Origin: Acanthornis magna
Taxonomy: Eukaryota > Chordata > Aves > Passeriformes > Acanthizidae
Direction of reading: 5' to 3'
Length of the DNA stretch: 64,000 nucleotides
Assembly (NCBI GenBank): GCA_036785705.1
Contig: JAWUZG010000177.1
Location: 1,984,001 to 2,048,000, forward strand
Numbering within the stretch: position 1 is the first letter of the stretch; each line of letters starts with the position of its first letter. Shown piece by piece: positions 44,453-54,350 of the stretch. The position numbers were made by a program, and so were the translations under genes. The notes under the pieces were generated by a model that saw only the letters and a program-made list of their open reading frames with translations, was not told where the DNA came from and did not search any database.

Positions 44453-44619
44453 ACGCTGCTGATTTGGGAGCATCCCCGGATTACAAGGACAGCCGGGGGC
44501 TGACGCCGCTGTACCACAGCGCCATGGTGGGCGGGGACCCCTACTGCTGCGAGCTGCTGCTCCACGACTACGCCCGGCTCGGCTGCGTGGACGAGAACGG
44601 CTGGCAGGAGATCCACCAG
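44453..44619 (+). CDS. SHANK3: SHANK3 coding exon 6: ankyrin repeats, with apparent 1-nt deletion
   Basis: 167 nt; mammalian SHANK3 has 168 (56 codons) here. Acceptor TTCCCTCGCAG/ACG, donor CACCAG/GTGGGA. From base 44461 the frame reads DLGASPDYKDSRGLTPLYHS, AMVGGDPYCCELLLHDYARL and ENGWQEIHQ, clear SHANK3 ankyrin units. The first eight bases (ACG CTG CT) should encode Thr-Leu-Leu as ACG CTG CTG before GAT, so one G is missing at about 44459-44461 and the spliced frame breaks. Either a consensus/assembly error, a true frameshift allele or adjusted splicing. The donor region has been copied into the adjacent minisatellite. Confidence 0.93.
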
Positions 44620-45105
44620 GTGGGACGGGATCCGCAGGGATGGGATCTGGCCATGGGAATGCCGGCCGTGGATAGGGTGGTCTCGTTCCTGGGGTTGAGG
44701 GTTGGACTGTGGGATTGCTGTCCTGGTGTCCATGGATGGAGATCCACCAGGTGGGACAGGATCTGCAGGGATGGAATCCAGCCATGGGATTGCTGTCCCA
44801 GTGCCCACGGATGGAGATCCACCAGGTGGGACGGGATCCACAGGGACGGGAGCCGGCCGTGAGAATGCCGGCCATGAATGGGGTTGTCTCATCCCTGGGG
44901 TTGAGGACTGGACTGCGGGAATGCTGTCCTGGTGTCCATGGATGGAGATCCACCAGGTGGGAAGGGATGCAGAGGGATAGGATCCAGCCATGGGAATGCT
45001 GTCCCAGTGCCCATGGATGGGGACATTCCATCCCTGGGGTTGAGGGCTGGGCTTTGGGAATGCTGTCCATGGACGGGGCTGTCCCATTCCTGGGTTGAGG
45101 GCTGG
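44620..45105 (+). repeat. Minisatellite built from the exon 6 donor junction
   Basis: Copies of the exon/intron boundary GAGATCCACCAG/GTGGGA occur three more times with junction-like GT at 44751, 44826 and 44957. Each is preceded by CCATGGATG or CCACGGATG and followed by GGATC.GCAGGGA.GG. Unit lengths are about 131, 75 and 131 bp. A further degraded copy (CCATGGATGGGGACATTCC) lies near 45012. Using the decoys would lengthen exon 6 by 131, 206 or 337 nt, none a multiple of three. Confidence 0.9.
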
Positions 45106-45782
45106 ATTTGGCTCCATCCCAGATTTTCTGGCCTCTCCCAGCAGCTGGGATCTTCCCAAAGGATGTCTGTCTCCAAGGAGAACCCTTTGGATCCAGGGTC
45201 CAAATCCCAGTCATGCCAATCCCTGTTTTCCAAGGGGACTTGGAGCTGGGAACAAACACTTGGATTGGAGGTCAGGAGTCTTGAGCTTTGTGCGTCCAGA
45301 TCCTTTGGGAGAAGGAAGGATGGGATGGATGGCTCTCCCTGGATCCCATTGGAATGTCTCCCACTATCCAAGGTGGGGATAAAGAATCCAGGGATGTGTC
45401 CTCAGGATCCCAGTTTATGGATCCGACCCTCCTTGCTGCCTCCGTCCTCCTTGGCCGACCCTTGGATCCCAGAATGGACCAAACCTGGGGGAAAATATCC
45501 CAATTTTCCAGAGATTTGGGGCCCTGGGTTCACCCCGAGCCACCAACCAGCCTGGAGGAGCCTCTGGATCCGGGATGATCCCAACTTTTCCCGTTGATCC
45601 GGAGCTGATTTATCCCACAAGCCTCCATTCCCAGGGAACTGTGAGGAGCCACATTCACAAAATTCCCACCTTCCAAATCCACCTTTCCGAGCCTGGCCGA
45701 ACCCAGCAGAGGATTTTCATGATTTCCCCCATTCCTGCTGCTCCCTGATTTCCGGTTTTCCCGTTTTTTCCCTCGGGAGCAG
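45106..45782. other. Intron 6 right part, unique
   Basis: No recognised element; ends in the acceptor TTTTTTCCCTCGGGAGCAG. Confidence 0.5.
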
Positions 45783-45899
45783 GCGTGTCGCTACGGCCAC
45801 GTGCAGCACCTGGAGCATCTCCTGTTCTACGGAGCTGACATGACAGCCCAGAACGCCTCAGGAAACACCGCCCTGCACATCTGCGCGCTCTACAACCAG
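45783..45899 (+). CDS. SHANK3: SHANK3 coding exon 7: ankyrin repeats
   Basis: 39 codons, phase 0/0. Acceptor GGGAGCAG/GCG, donor AACCAG/GTGGGA. Encodes ACRYGHVQHLEHLLFYGADM and TAQNASGNTALHICALYNQ. The ankyrin signatures ACRYGHVQHLEHLLFYGAD and GNTALHICA are nearly invariant in SHANK1-3; ADMTAQ differs from mammalian ADMGAQ by one residue. The GTGGGA donor is identical in its first six intron bases to that of exon 6. Confidence 0.97.
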
Positions 45900-46645
45900 G
45901 TGGGACCGCATTCCCAAATCCCGAGGGTGGCATCCATCCCTGGCCCGGGATGAGGCTGTTCCTCCTCGGAGCCCCAGCCTGGGTGTGGTTTCCACAGTAG
46001 GACATCCCATGGCTGATGGGGACAATCTCTGGGGAATTTGGGGACACCAAAGAGGAGGTGGCACCAGCCTGGGACACACTCATGGATCTCCATTCCCAAA
46101 TCCTGAGGGTGGAATCCACACCTTGTCCCAGGATGAGGCCGCTCCTCCTCACAGCACCTGGGTTTGGGTTCCAGAGGAGAACATCCTGGTGGATTTGGGG
46201 ACAGGGGACACCAAAGAGGAGGTAGCACCAGCCCGGGACACACTCCTGGATCTCCATTCCCAAATCCAGAGGGTGGAATCCCCTCCCTATCCTGGGATGA
46301 GGCCATTTCTCCTCATAGCTCCTGGGTTTGGATCCCACGGTTGACTCTGGAGGATTTGGGGACAGGGGACACCGGGGGGGGGGGAGGTGGCACCAGCCTG
46401 GGACACACTCCAGGCTCCCAATTCCCAAATCCCGAGGGTGGAATCCATCCCTGGCCCGGGATGAGGCTGTTCCTCCTCGGAGCCCAAGCCTGGGTCTGGG
46501 TTCCTCAGGAGAACATCCCATGGCTGATGGGGACAATCCCTGGGGGATTTGGGGACAGGGGACACCAAAGAGGAGGTGGCACCAGCCCAGGACACACTCA
46601 TGTGTGATTCATGTGAATCCGCTCAGGTGTGGATTCCCAAATCCA
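45900..46645 (+). repeat. 150-200-bp tandem repeat beginning at the exon 7 donor
   Basis: About five units sharing CATTCCCAAATCC(C/T)GAGGGTGG, CCGGGATGAGGC.GTTCCTCC, GGGGACACCAAAGAGGAGG and TGGCACCAGCCTGGGACACA. The first unit starts within the first 15 intronic bases. The last (CTCAGGTGTGGATTCCCAAA, 46623-46642) again has a CAG/GTGTGG donor-like junction at 46627. A poly-G run of 9-10 sits near 46375. Confidence 0.9.
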
Positions 46646-46844
46646 GAGGGTGGAATCCATGCCTTGTCCCGGGATGAGGCCGTTCCTCCTCGGAGCCCCT
46701 CCCTGATTCGCAATTTCCCAAGAGAACATTCCATGGTTTAATCCCTTCCGTTCCCAAAATGTTTTGCACGGACCACTGCCACCTCCCCCCGCAAAATCCC
46801 GGTCTAATTCCCACTTTCCCTGGGTTTTTTTCTTGCCTTCCCAG

Positions 46845-46922
46845 GAAAGCTGTGCCCGGGTTCTCCTCTTCCGAGGCGCCAGCAAGGAAATCCGGAATTA
46901 CAACAGCCAGACGGCATTCCAG
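46845..46922 (+). CDS. SHANK3: SHANK3 coding exon 8: ankyrin repeat
   Basis: 26 codons, phase 0/0. Acceptor TTTTTTTCTTGCCTTCCCAG, donor TTCCAG/GTGAGG. Encodes ESCARVLLFRGASKEIRNYN then SQTAFQ. RVLLFRGA and the NYNSQTAFQ loop match SHANK3; SHANK2 has NYNSQTPFQ and SHANK1 has NNNGQTPFQ. The exon 9 continuation VAIIAGNFELAE completes the repeat. Confidence 0.97.
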
Positions 46923-48485
46923 GTGAGGAGAAATCCCGGGAATCCCAGGGAGCTTCCCGTTATTCCCAGAGCAGCTCTGCCACGTGTCCAGGGATTTATC
47001 CAGGTGGGATTGTCCCACTGGGAAAGGATTTGGGATGAGTGCGGAGTTTGTGGAAAAGGATGGGAATGCGGGGTTTTTTGGGATATGGAGGTGGAAAGGA
47101 GAGGTTGTTGCTGTTTTTTTGGGATGGGAATGGTTGGGAAGGAGGAGAATCCTTGGAAAAGGAGCAGAAAGACCTCAAATTCCATCCAGCTCCATGGGTA
47201 CCTCCTGCTATCCCAGGTTTTTGCAAGCCCCATCCAACCTTGGGAAATTCCAGGGATGGAGCAGCCACGACTCCTCGGGACCATTTAATTCCATGTTATC
47301 CTTTGGAATTTCTTGGTTTTTCCAGCTGATAAAAATGGGAGGATCCATCAGAAAGCAACCACAGCCCCAGGAATTTTAAATATCAATGGAAAAATCAATA
47401 ATTCTGAGTAGGATTTGTTGGGAAAATAATCCCAAAACAACACAAATCCATTGGAATTTTCTTTCCTGCTGATCCCAAGGTTTTTTTACGGATGGGAGCA
47501 GGTGACTCAGGAATTGAACCGAATCATGGGATTGAGAAATCCCAGATTTCTTCCGTCCCTGAGTCCTGTTCTGGTGGGACCCCGGTGTTGGCGCATCCCA
47601 AACATTCCCAGGGGAGGTTTGGGAAGTGCAGTTTTCCCAGGCTGCTCCAGGGGGGAAAAAAATCCAGGAAAGAGGAACCGAAGCCTCAGGTGTAGAATAA
47701 AAAATTCCAGGAAAAAGGGAGGAAAGCCTCAGGAATACAGAGCTTTCCCACCTCACTCCATGGAGTAAAAAACCCCAGGAAAAAGGGAGGAAACCTCAGG
47801 TATCCCAAGCTTTCCCTGCTCCATCATCTCCCAATATTTCCCTCTTCCCACACTCCTTGCATCCCATTTTTCCCTGGACCTCTCTCCTCCTCCTTTGCCT
47901 CTATCCCGGTTTAATCAATCCTTAAAACTCTTGGAACGCACCTCCCGAAACCTGGGAATGATTAGGCTTTCATGTCATCTTCACACCTCACTTCTCCTGG
48001 GATTTGGGAAAAAAATCCAGGATTTTCCATGATCCCTGTGTGCTCAGCTCCCAATATTCTGGGATTTCTGACCTTTCCATGTCCCTGTTGTGAGACAGAG
48101 ACCATTCAGATATTCCCGGTGGGATTCGGGGCAGGAATTTCTTCCTGCCCGGCTCAAGGGCCTCTTCCATGCCAAAGGCTCCATAATTCCAGGGAAATCC
48201 TCACTTTTCCCGCACCTCGGGCTCCAAGCCGGGGTTTCCGGGAGGTGTCGGATCGATTTTCCACGTCTGGCAGCGCCGGGATGTGTTTGTCCCGCTCGGC
48301 TCATCCGCAGGGATCCATCTGCCGCTCCCGGGATTTGTGGGGTGACAGATCCCGGCGACACCTCCCGGCTGCATCCGTGGGATGCGGAGAACTCGGGAAC
48401 GGCGGCTCCCACGGCAGCCCAGATGGAGCCGCCATCTGGGAGCAGCGGGACTGACCCGGGAGCGGCGCCAGCATTCGGGGAGTCG
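46923..48485. other. Intron 8 left part, unique
   Basis: No exon or RNA gene recognised. 47690-47815 is an 85-90-bp duplication sharing TCCAGGAAAAAGGGAGGAAA and GAGCTTTCCC. CpG-richer sequence at 48210-48480 precedes the tandem array. Confidence 0.5.
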
Positions 48486-48557
48486 GGAACAAAGCTGGGA
48501 TGTGCTCGGAGTGTGCCTGGCCAAGGGAGGGCGGAAAAGTTCGGGAAAAGGGTGGAT

Positions 48558-50722
48558 TTCAGCACCCTGGTCAAATCCATGGAAAAGGATCATCCTGCTG
48601 TTTCCTGGGATAATGGACAGGAGGGAAATCATGGGGAATGACTCAGTAATTGGAGAAGGGGATTGGGATTGGGACAGGACTGAAGGAATCTGGGATAGTG
48701 GGAGGTGTCCACAGGGCCTGGATCAAGATGGGATTTAAGGTCCCTTCCATTCCAAAGCACTCCATGAATCCATGATAAAAATAGTTGGCAATTCAGGAAG
48801 CCTGGAACAAATCTGGGATGTGCTCGGAGTGTGCCTGGCCAAGGGAGGGCGGAAAAGTTCGGGAAAAGGGTGGATTTCAGCACCCTGGTCAAATCCATGG
48901 GAAAGGATCATCCTGCTGTTTCCTGGGATAATGCACAGGAGGGAAATCATCGGGAATGACTCAGTAATTGGAGAAGGGGATTGGGATTGGGATTGGGATT
49001 GGGATTGGGACTGGGATTGGGATTGAAGGAATCTGGGATAGTGGGAGGTGTCCATAGGGGCTGGATCAAGAGGGGCTTTAAGGCCCTTCCAGCCCAAAGC
49101 ATTCCATGAATCCATGATAAAAATAGTTGGCAATTCAGGAAGCCTGGAACAAATCTGGGGTGTGCTCGGAGTGTGCCTGGCCAAGGGAGGGCGGAAAAGT
49201 TCGGGAAAAGGGTGGATTTCAGCACCCTGGTCAAATCCATGGAAAAGGGTCATCCTGCTGTTTCCTGGGATAATAGACAGGAGGGAAATCATGGGGAATG
49301 ACTCAGTAATTGGAGAAGGGGATTGGGATGGGATTGGGATTGGGATTGGGAATGGGATTGGGATTGAAGGAATCTGGGATAGTGGGAGGTGTCCATAGGG
49401 ACTGGATCAAGTGGGGCTTTAAGGCCCTTCCAGCCCAAAGCATTCCATGAATCCATGATAAAAATAGTTGGCAATTCAGGAAGCCTGGAACAAATCTGGG
49501 ATGTGCTCGGAGTGTGCCTGGCCAAGGGAGGGCGGAAAAGTTCGGGAAAAGGGTGGATTTCAGCACCCTGGTCAAATCCATGGGAAAGGATCATCCTGCT
49601 GTTTCCTGGGAGAATGGACAAGAGGGAAATCATGGGGAAAGACTCAGTAATTGGAGAAGGGGATTGGGATTGGGATTGGGATTGGGATTGGGATTGGGAT
49701 TGGGACTGGGACTGGGATTGAGATTGGGATTGGGATTAGGATTGGGAATGGGAATGGGATTGAAGGAATCTGGGATAGTGGGAGGTGTCCACAGGGCCTG
49801 TATCAAGAGGGGCTTTAAGGCCCTTCCAGCCCAAAGCATTCCATGAATCCATGATAAAAATAATTGGCAATTCAGGAAGTCGGGAACAAATCTGGGATGT
49901 GCTCGGAGTGTGCCTGGTCAAGGGAGGGCGGAAAAGTTCGGGAAAAGGGTGGATTTCAGCACCCTGGTCAAATCCATGGAAAAGGATCATCCTGCTGTTT
50001 CCTGGGAGAATGGACAAGAGGGAAATCATGGGGAATGACTCAGTAATTGGAGAAGGGGATTGGGATTGGGATGGGATTGGGATTGGGATTGGGATTGGGA
50101 TTGGGATTGAGATTGGGATTGGGACTGGGATTGGGATTGGGATTGGAATTGAAGGAATCTGGGATAGTGGGAGGTGTCCATAGTGGCTGGATCAAGAGGG
50201 GCTTTAAGGCCTTTCCATCCCAAAGCATTCCATAAATCCATGATAAAAATAGTTGGCAATTCAGGAAGTCTGGAACAAATCTGGGGTGTGCTCGGAGTGT
50301 GCCTGGCCAAGGGAGGGCGGAAAAGTTCGGGAAAAGGGTGGATTTCAGCACCCTGGTCAAATCCATGGAAAAGGGTCATCCTGCTGTTTCCTGGGATAAT
50401 AGACAGGAGGGAAATCATGGGGAATGACTCAGTAATTGGAGAAGGGGATGGGATTGGGATTGGGATGGGATTGGGATTGGGGTTGAGATTGGGAATGGGA
50501 ATGGGATTGAAGGAATCTGGGATAGTGGGAGGTGTCCATAGGGGCTGGATCAAGAGGGGCTTTAAGGCCCTTCCATTCCAAAGCGTTCCATGAATCCATG
50601 ATAAAAATAGTTGGCAATTCAGGAAGTCTGAAACAAATCTAGCATGTGCTCGGAGTGTGCCTGGCCAAGGGAGGGCGGAAAAGTTCGGGAAAAGGGTGGA
50701 TTTCAGCACCCTGGTCAAATCC
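48558..50722 (+). promoter_or_regulatory. REST/RE1-like sites, one per array unit
   Basis: TTCAGCACCCTGGTCAAATCC begins at 48558, 48876, 49218, 49559, 49955, 50344 and 50702. It has the full RE1 left half (TTCAGCACC) and GG, C and A at the expected right-half positions, 15 of 21 bases against the canonical RE1. The right half GGTCAA differs from GGACAG at two bases, so binding is uncertain. Confidence 0.35.
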
Positions 50723-50789
50723 ATGGGAAAGGATCATCCTGCTGTTTCCTGGGAGAATGGACAAGAGGGAAATCATGGGGAATGACTCA
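48639..50789 (+). promoter_or_regulatory. Recurrent AP-1 (TGACTCA) sites, six of seven array units
   Basis: Perfect TGACTCA at 48639, 48957, 49299, 50036, 50425 and 50783, each followed by GTAATTGGAG. In the 49502 unit it is AGACTCA. TGACTCA is the FOS/JUN consensus. Whether these sites are used is unknown. Confidence 0.45.
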
Positions 50790-51150
50790 GTAATTGGAGA
50801 AGGGGATTGGGATTGGGATTGGGATTGGGAGGGGATGGGATTGGGATGGGATGGGATTGGGATTGGGATTGGGATTGGGATTGGGATTGGGATTTGGATT
50901 GGGATTGGGATTGGGATTGGGATTGGGATTGGGATTGGGATTGGGATAGGGATGGGATGGGGTGGGATGGGATGGGGTTGGGGTTGGGATTGGGATGGGG
51001 TTGAAGGAATCTGGTCTATGGAAGGTGTCCCTGCCGATAGAATGGGATCAAGAGGGGCTTTAAGGTCCCTTCCATCCCAAACCATTCCATGAATCCATGA
51101 TAAAAATTGTGGACAGGGGAGCTCTGGGACAAACCTGGGATGTGCTCGAT

Positions 51151-52221
51151 GATCCCATAGTTTTGTGACTCCCCACCCATTTTCGGGATCATTCCTGAGC
51201 CAGACATGTCCGAATTTGTCCTTTGGAGTTGGAATTTTGATGGAATCCATCTTTGGAAAGTTGGGATCATCCGTTAATTGTCCATTGGATGAATTTGGAA
51301 CTCCAAATGCTCCTTTCCCATCTTGCGGTTTATTTTTCCTTTCAAATCCCCCAAATCCCAGTAATTTTTCCTTCTCTCCCAAACCTGCGGCCTTTGGCAG
51401 ATTTTTTTGATTTATATCCAAGGAGAAGAAAAAAAAATCAGGAATCGGAGCAAACTTGTGGGAAAACTTCGATTTTCCCTCATTTTCCCCTCGCTCCGGC
51501 CGAATTTCCCACAGGGAAGTTCTCCTTCCTCCCGGCCATCCCTGCTCCAGCTGAGGAGGTGGAACAGGGAATTCTGGGCTTGGAAAATTGGGAAAAGAGG
51601 GAACTAAAGATCACAGAGCCTGAGAGAATTCCAGCTGATAGTGGGGGGAGCGGGAGGCTCTGAGTCACCTGGATAAATTTATCCCTGGTCACAAGTTGGG
51701 ATGCAAATGAGATGCAAATGAGATGCAAACGAGCCCCGCGTGGCTCTCGGAGGAGGGCAGGGAAGTGTGGAACAGCCTGGATAACCCCGATTCCCACGGG
51801 AAAAAAGGGTGGGATGGGCCCGAGCCGGGTCCGGCTGTTCCCGCTGGTTCTCATTCCAGATCATCCCGATCCAACTGCTTCCCATTCCCAAGCGGGAGCT
51901 GGAGAGGCTGGAAAAGTGCCGGGAAAGGCTGGGAAAAGTGGGAAGAGCCAAGGTGGCTTCAGTTTGTGGGATAACCCAGCCGACTCAATCCGTCCCGGTT
52001 TTCCCAGTTTCTCTCCCGGTTTCTTTTCCTGAGGATTTTCCCGATGGATTTCCTGGCTCGGATCCATCTCCCCGAGGTTCTTCCGCTTCTTCCAAGGATG
52101 GTTTTGCTCCTTGGTCTGAAATTGTTCTGGGATGTGGTGTTGGTTTGCAGGATTTTTCCAAATTGTGGGAGAAATCAAGGAAAAATTTGATGGCTTTGGC
52201 TGCCTTTTCCAGGATAAGCTG
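51151..52221. other. Intron 8 unique DNA
   Basis: No exon recognised. 51690-51730 holds three copies of ATGCAAATGAG (octamer-like ATGCAAAT present three times, the last as ATGCAAACG). Confidence 0.5.
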
Positions 52222-52400
52222 ACCTCACAGAATCACGGGATTATTGATTTTGGAAAAGAATTCCAAGGTCACTGAGTCCAAGCTGTGCCTGATCCCCACC
52301 TTGTCCCCAGCCCAGAGCTCCGAGTGGAATTCCAGGAATTCCTTGGACACCTCCAGGGATGGGAAATCCAAACCTCCCTGGGCAGTGCCTCTGGGCTCTT
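52222..52400 (-). mobile_element. CR1 LINE 3' fragment (antisense)
   Basis: CACAGAATCACGGGATTATT, then TTTTGGAAAAGAATTCCAAG, GTCACTGAGTCCAAGC, TGGACACCTCCAGGGATGGG and AACCTCCCTGGGCAG are the antisense CR1 tail order. Confidence 0.6.
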
Positions 52401-52560
52401 CAAGGACTTTGTTCCTTTGGTTTCTCCAAGGAATTTGTTCCTTGGATTCTCCAGGGACCTTGATCCTTTGGTTTCTCCAAGGAATTTGTTCCTTTGGTTT
52501 CTCCGAGGAATTTGTTCCTTTGGATTCTCCAAGGACTTTTTTCCTTTGGGTTCTCCTTCC
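52401..52560. repeat. 27-bp TTTGGTTTCTCCAAGGAATT minisatellite
   Basis: About six copies of TTCCTTTGGTTTCTCCAAGG with GGATTCTCCAGGGACC variants. Confidence 0.88.
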
Positions 52561-52664
52561 TGCGGAGGGAAAGCAATGTTGGGCATCGGTCTGGAATTCC
52601 AGGAGCATCCTGGGAATGCCCAAGCGGAAGTGGCTCCTTGGCCGGGAATGAGCTGGTCCTGTGG

Positions 52665-53015
52665 GATTTGGAGACTTGGGGATTTGGGAACTTGAGGACT
52701 TGGGAATTTGAGGACTTTGGGATTTGAGGACTTGGGGACTTGGGATTTGGGAATTTCAGGACTTGCAGATTTGGCGACTTCAGGATTTGGGGACTTTAGG
52801 ACTTGGGGATTTGGAGATTTTGGGGATTTGGGGATTTTGGGACTTTAGGACTTAGGGATTTGGAAATTTGGGGATTTGGGAATTTGAGGATTTGGGGATT
52901 TGAGGACTTGGGAATTTGGGGACTTCAAGATTTGAGGATTTGGGGATTTTGGGATTTTGGGACTGGGAACTTGGGGATTTGGAGACTTTGGGGACTTGGG
53001 GATTTGGGACTTGGG
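52665..53015. repeat. GATTTGGGGACTT minisatellite
   Basis: About 30 short units of GATTTGGG, GACTTGGG, AATTTGAG and GATTTTGG alternating. G/T-rich on the coding strand. Confidence 0.92.
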
Positions 53016-53478
53016 TCCTGGGAAATCCCCTTCCATCAGGACCAGCCTGCCCAGGGCATTCCCAATCTCTGGAAATGTCCCCAAATCCTTTGGATGTGGC
53101 ACTTGGGGACACAGTTCAGTGACCACCCCGGTGGCACCGGGTCGGTAGCTGGGCCGGCTGATCCCAAACCTCTCCAGAATTCCATGATTTTAACCAGGAT
53201 CCAAACCCAACACCCCGCGAGCATTCCCGGGTCCGGGATGAATTCCCGGCCGGAATCCGGATGTCACCTCCAGGGGACAAAGACAGGGATTGTCCCCAGT
53301 CCAAGGCCACCCCGGTGCCACCAGACGTTGGCACCTCGGGATTCCCGGGTGAGCCGAGGCAGAAGAATCCTTGGCATTCCCCCATGGAAAGCAGCTGTTG
53401 CCATCCATATGGAAAAGCCGGAGCCGCTCGGAGCCGCTCATCCCTCCTTTTCCCAGCCCTTTTCCGTCTCTTTTCCAG
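53016..53478. other. Intron 8 right end, unique
   Basis: Unique sequence ending in a strong pyrimidine tract and TCTTTTCCAG acceptor. Confidence 0.5.
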
Positions 53479-53545
53479 GTGGCCATCATTGCAGGGAATT
53501 TCGAGCTGGCGGAAATCATCAAAACCCACAAAGAGTCCGATGTTG
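53479..53545 (+). CDS. SHANK3: SHANK3 coding exon 9: last ankyrin repeat
   Basis: 67 nt, phase 0 in and 1 out. Acceptor GTCTCTTTTCCAG/GTG, donor TTG/GTGAGT. Encodes VAIIAGNFELAEIIKTHKES then DV, with the split Val codon completed in exon 10. The helix AIIAGNFELAE is the SHANK ankyrin end-cap. IKTHK.SDVV matches SHANK3 (IKTHKDSDVV in mammals) rather than SHANK2 (IKNHKDADIV). Confidence 0.97.
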
Positions 53546-54177
53546 GTGAGTTGGATTTTTCCTGCTTTTCCCGTTTTTCTCCTTTCCTCCGGAGCCCAGG
53601 GCTGGATCGGGGAGCGGGGAGGGAATGAATGGATTTTCCCGGTGTTGCGTCCATGGAATCTGCAGCCGCTTTGGATCTTGGAAGTGTCGGAGATTCCCCT
53701 GGGGCTGGTGGGATCCAGGCTGCTTTTCCAGCCTGGCTGGCATTCCCAAGCTCTGGAATTATCCTGGAATTGCTCTGGTGTGAAATCCTTATTTTCCCTC
53801 TCTTTTTGAACCCCTGAGGCAGTTTCATTCCTGAAATCCCAGGGGCGAGGAGGGAAAATCCTCTGGGAATAGGAACAAAGTGGGAGCTGTTCCGGTTGGA
53901 TCTGCTTTTTAAGGAATATTTTTGGGATTTCCAGTCCCTTGTGTGTCCCTTCTCCTTCCCTGATGTCCCCATGGGAGAAATTCCTGGAAGAAGTGAGTTT
54001 AGGTCAGGAATAAAATCCACACTTTCAGCATTTCCTTGGATTATTCTGAGGAATTTATGCATCCAGAGCTGCCGATGGAGGGAGCAGTGGGAATTCCCAG
54101 CATTTTTCCCTCCACAGAAAGTATGGAAGCATTGGATCAGCAGCTGGAGAAAGATTTTAGGGAAGAATTCTTGGCCG
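53546..54177. other. Intron 9 left end, unique
   Basis: No recognised feature. Confidence 0.5.
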
Positions 54178-54350
54178 TGAGGGACTGGCACAGAATTCCC
54201 AGAGCAGCTGTGGCTGCCCCTGGATCCCGGGAAGTGTCCAAGGAAAGCTCGGAGCACCCTGGGATAGCGGGAGGTGTCCCTGCCCATGGATGGGGTGGGA
54301 TTGGATGGGATTTAAGGTCCTTTCCCACCCAAATTCCCGGAATTCCATGA
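54178..54350 (+). mobile_element. CR1 LINE 3' fragment (sense)
   Basis: AATTCCCAGAGCAGCTGTGG, then CTGCCCCTGGATCCCGGG, GGAGCACCCTGGGATAGCGG and GGGATTTAAGGTCCTTTCC. Same order as 38500-38672. Confidence 0.57.

Larger units (their letters stand above)
48490..51150 (+). repeat. Seven-unit 318-396-bp tandem array in intron 8
   Basis: TGTGCTCGGAGTGTGCCTGG starts units at 48501, 48819, 49161, 49502, 49898, 50287 and 50645, with a diverged eighth at 51141. Unit order: CCAAGGGAGGGCGGAAAAGT, GATTTCAGCACCCTGGTCAA, TCCTGCTGTTTCCTGGGA, AATGACTCAGTAATTGGAGA, a variable (GGGATT)n tract, GAAGGAATCTGGGATAGTGG, GAGGTGTCC, then a CR1-like tail (CTTTAAGGCCCTTCCA.CCC) and CCATGATAAAAATAGTTGGC. Length differences are mainly in (GGGATT)n. 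Confidence 0.96.
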
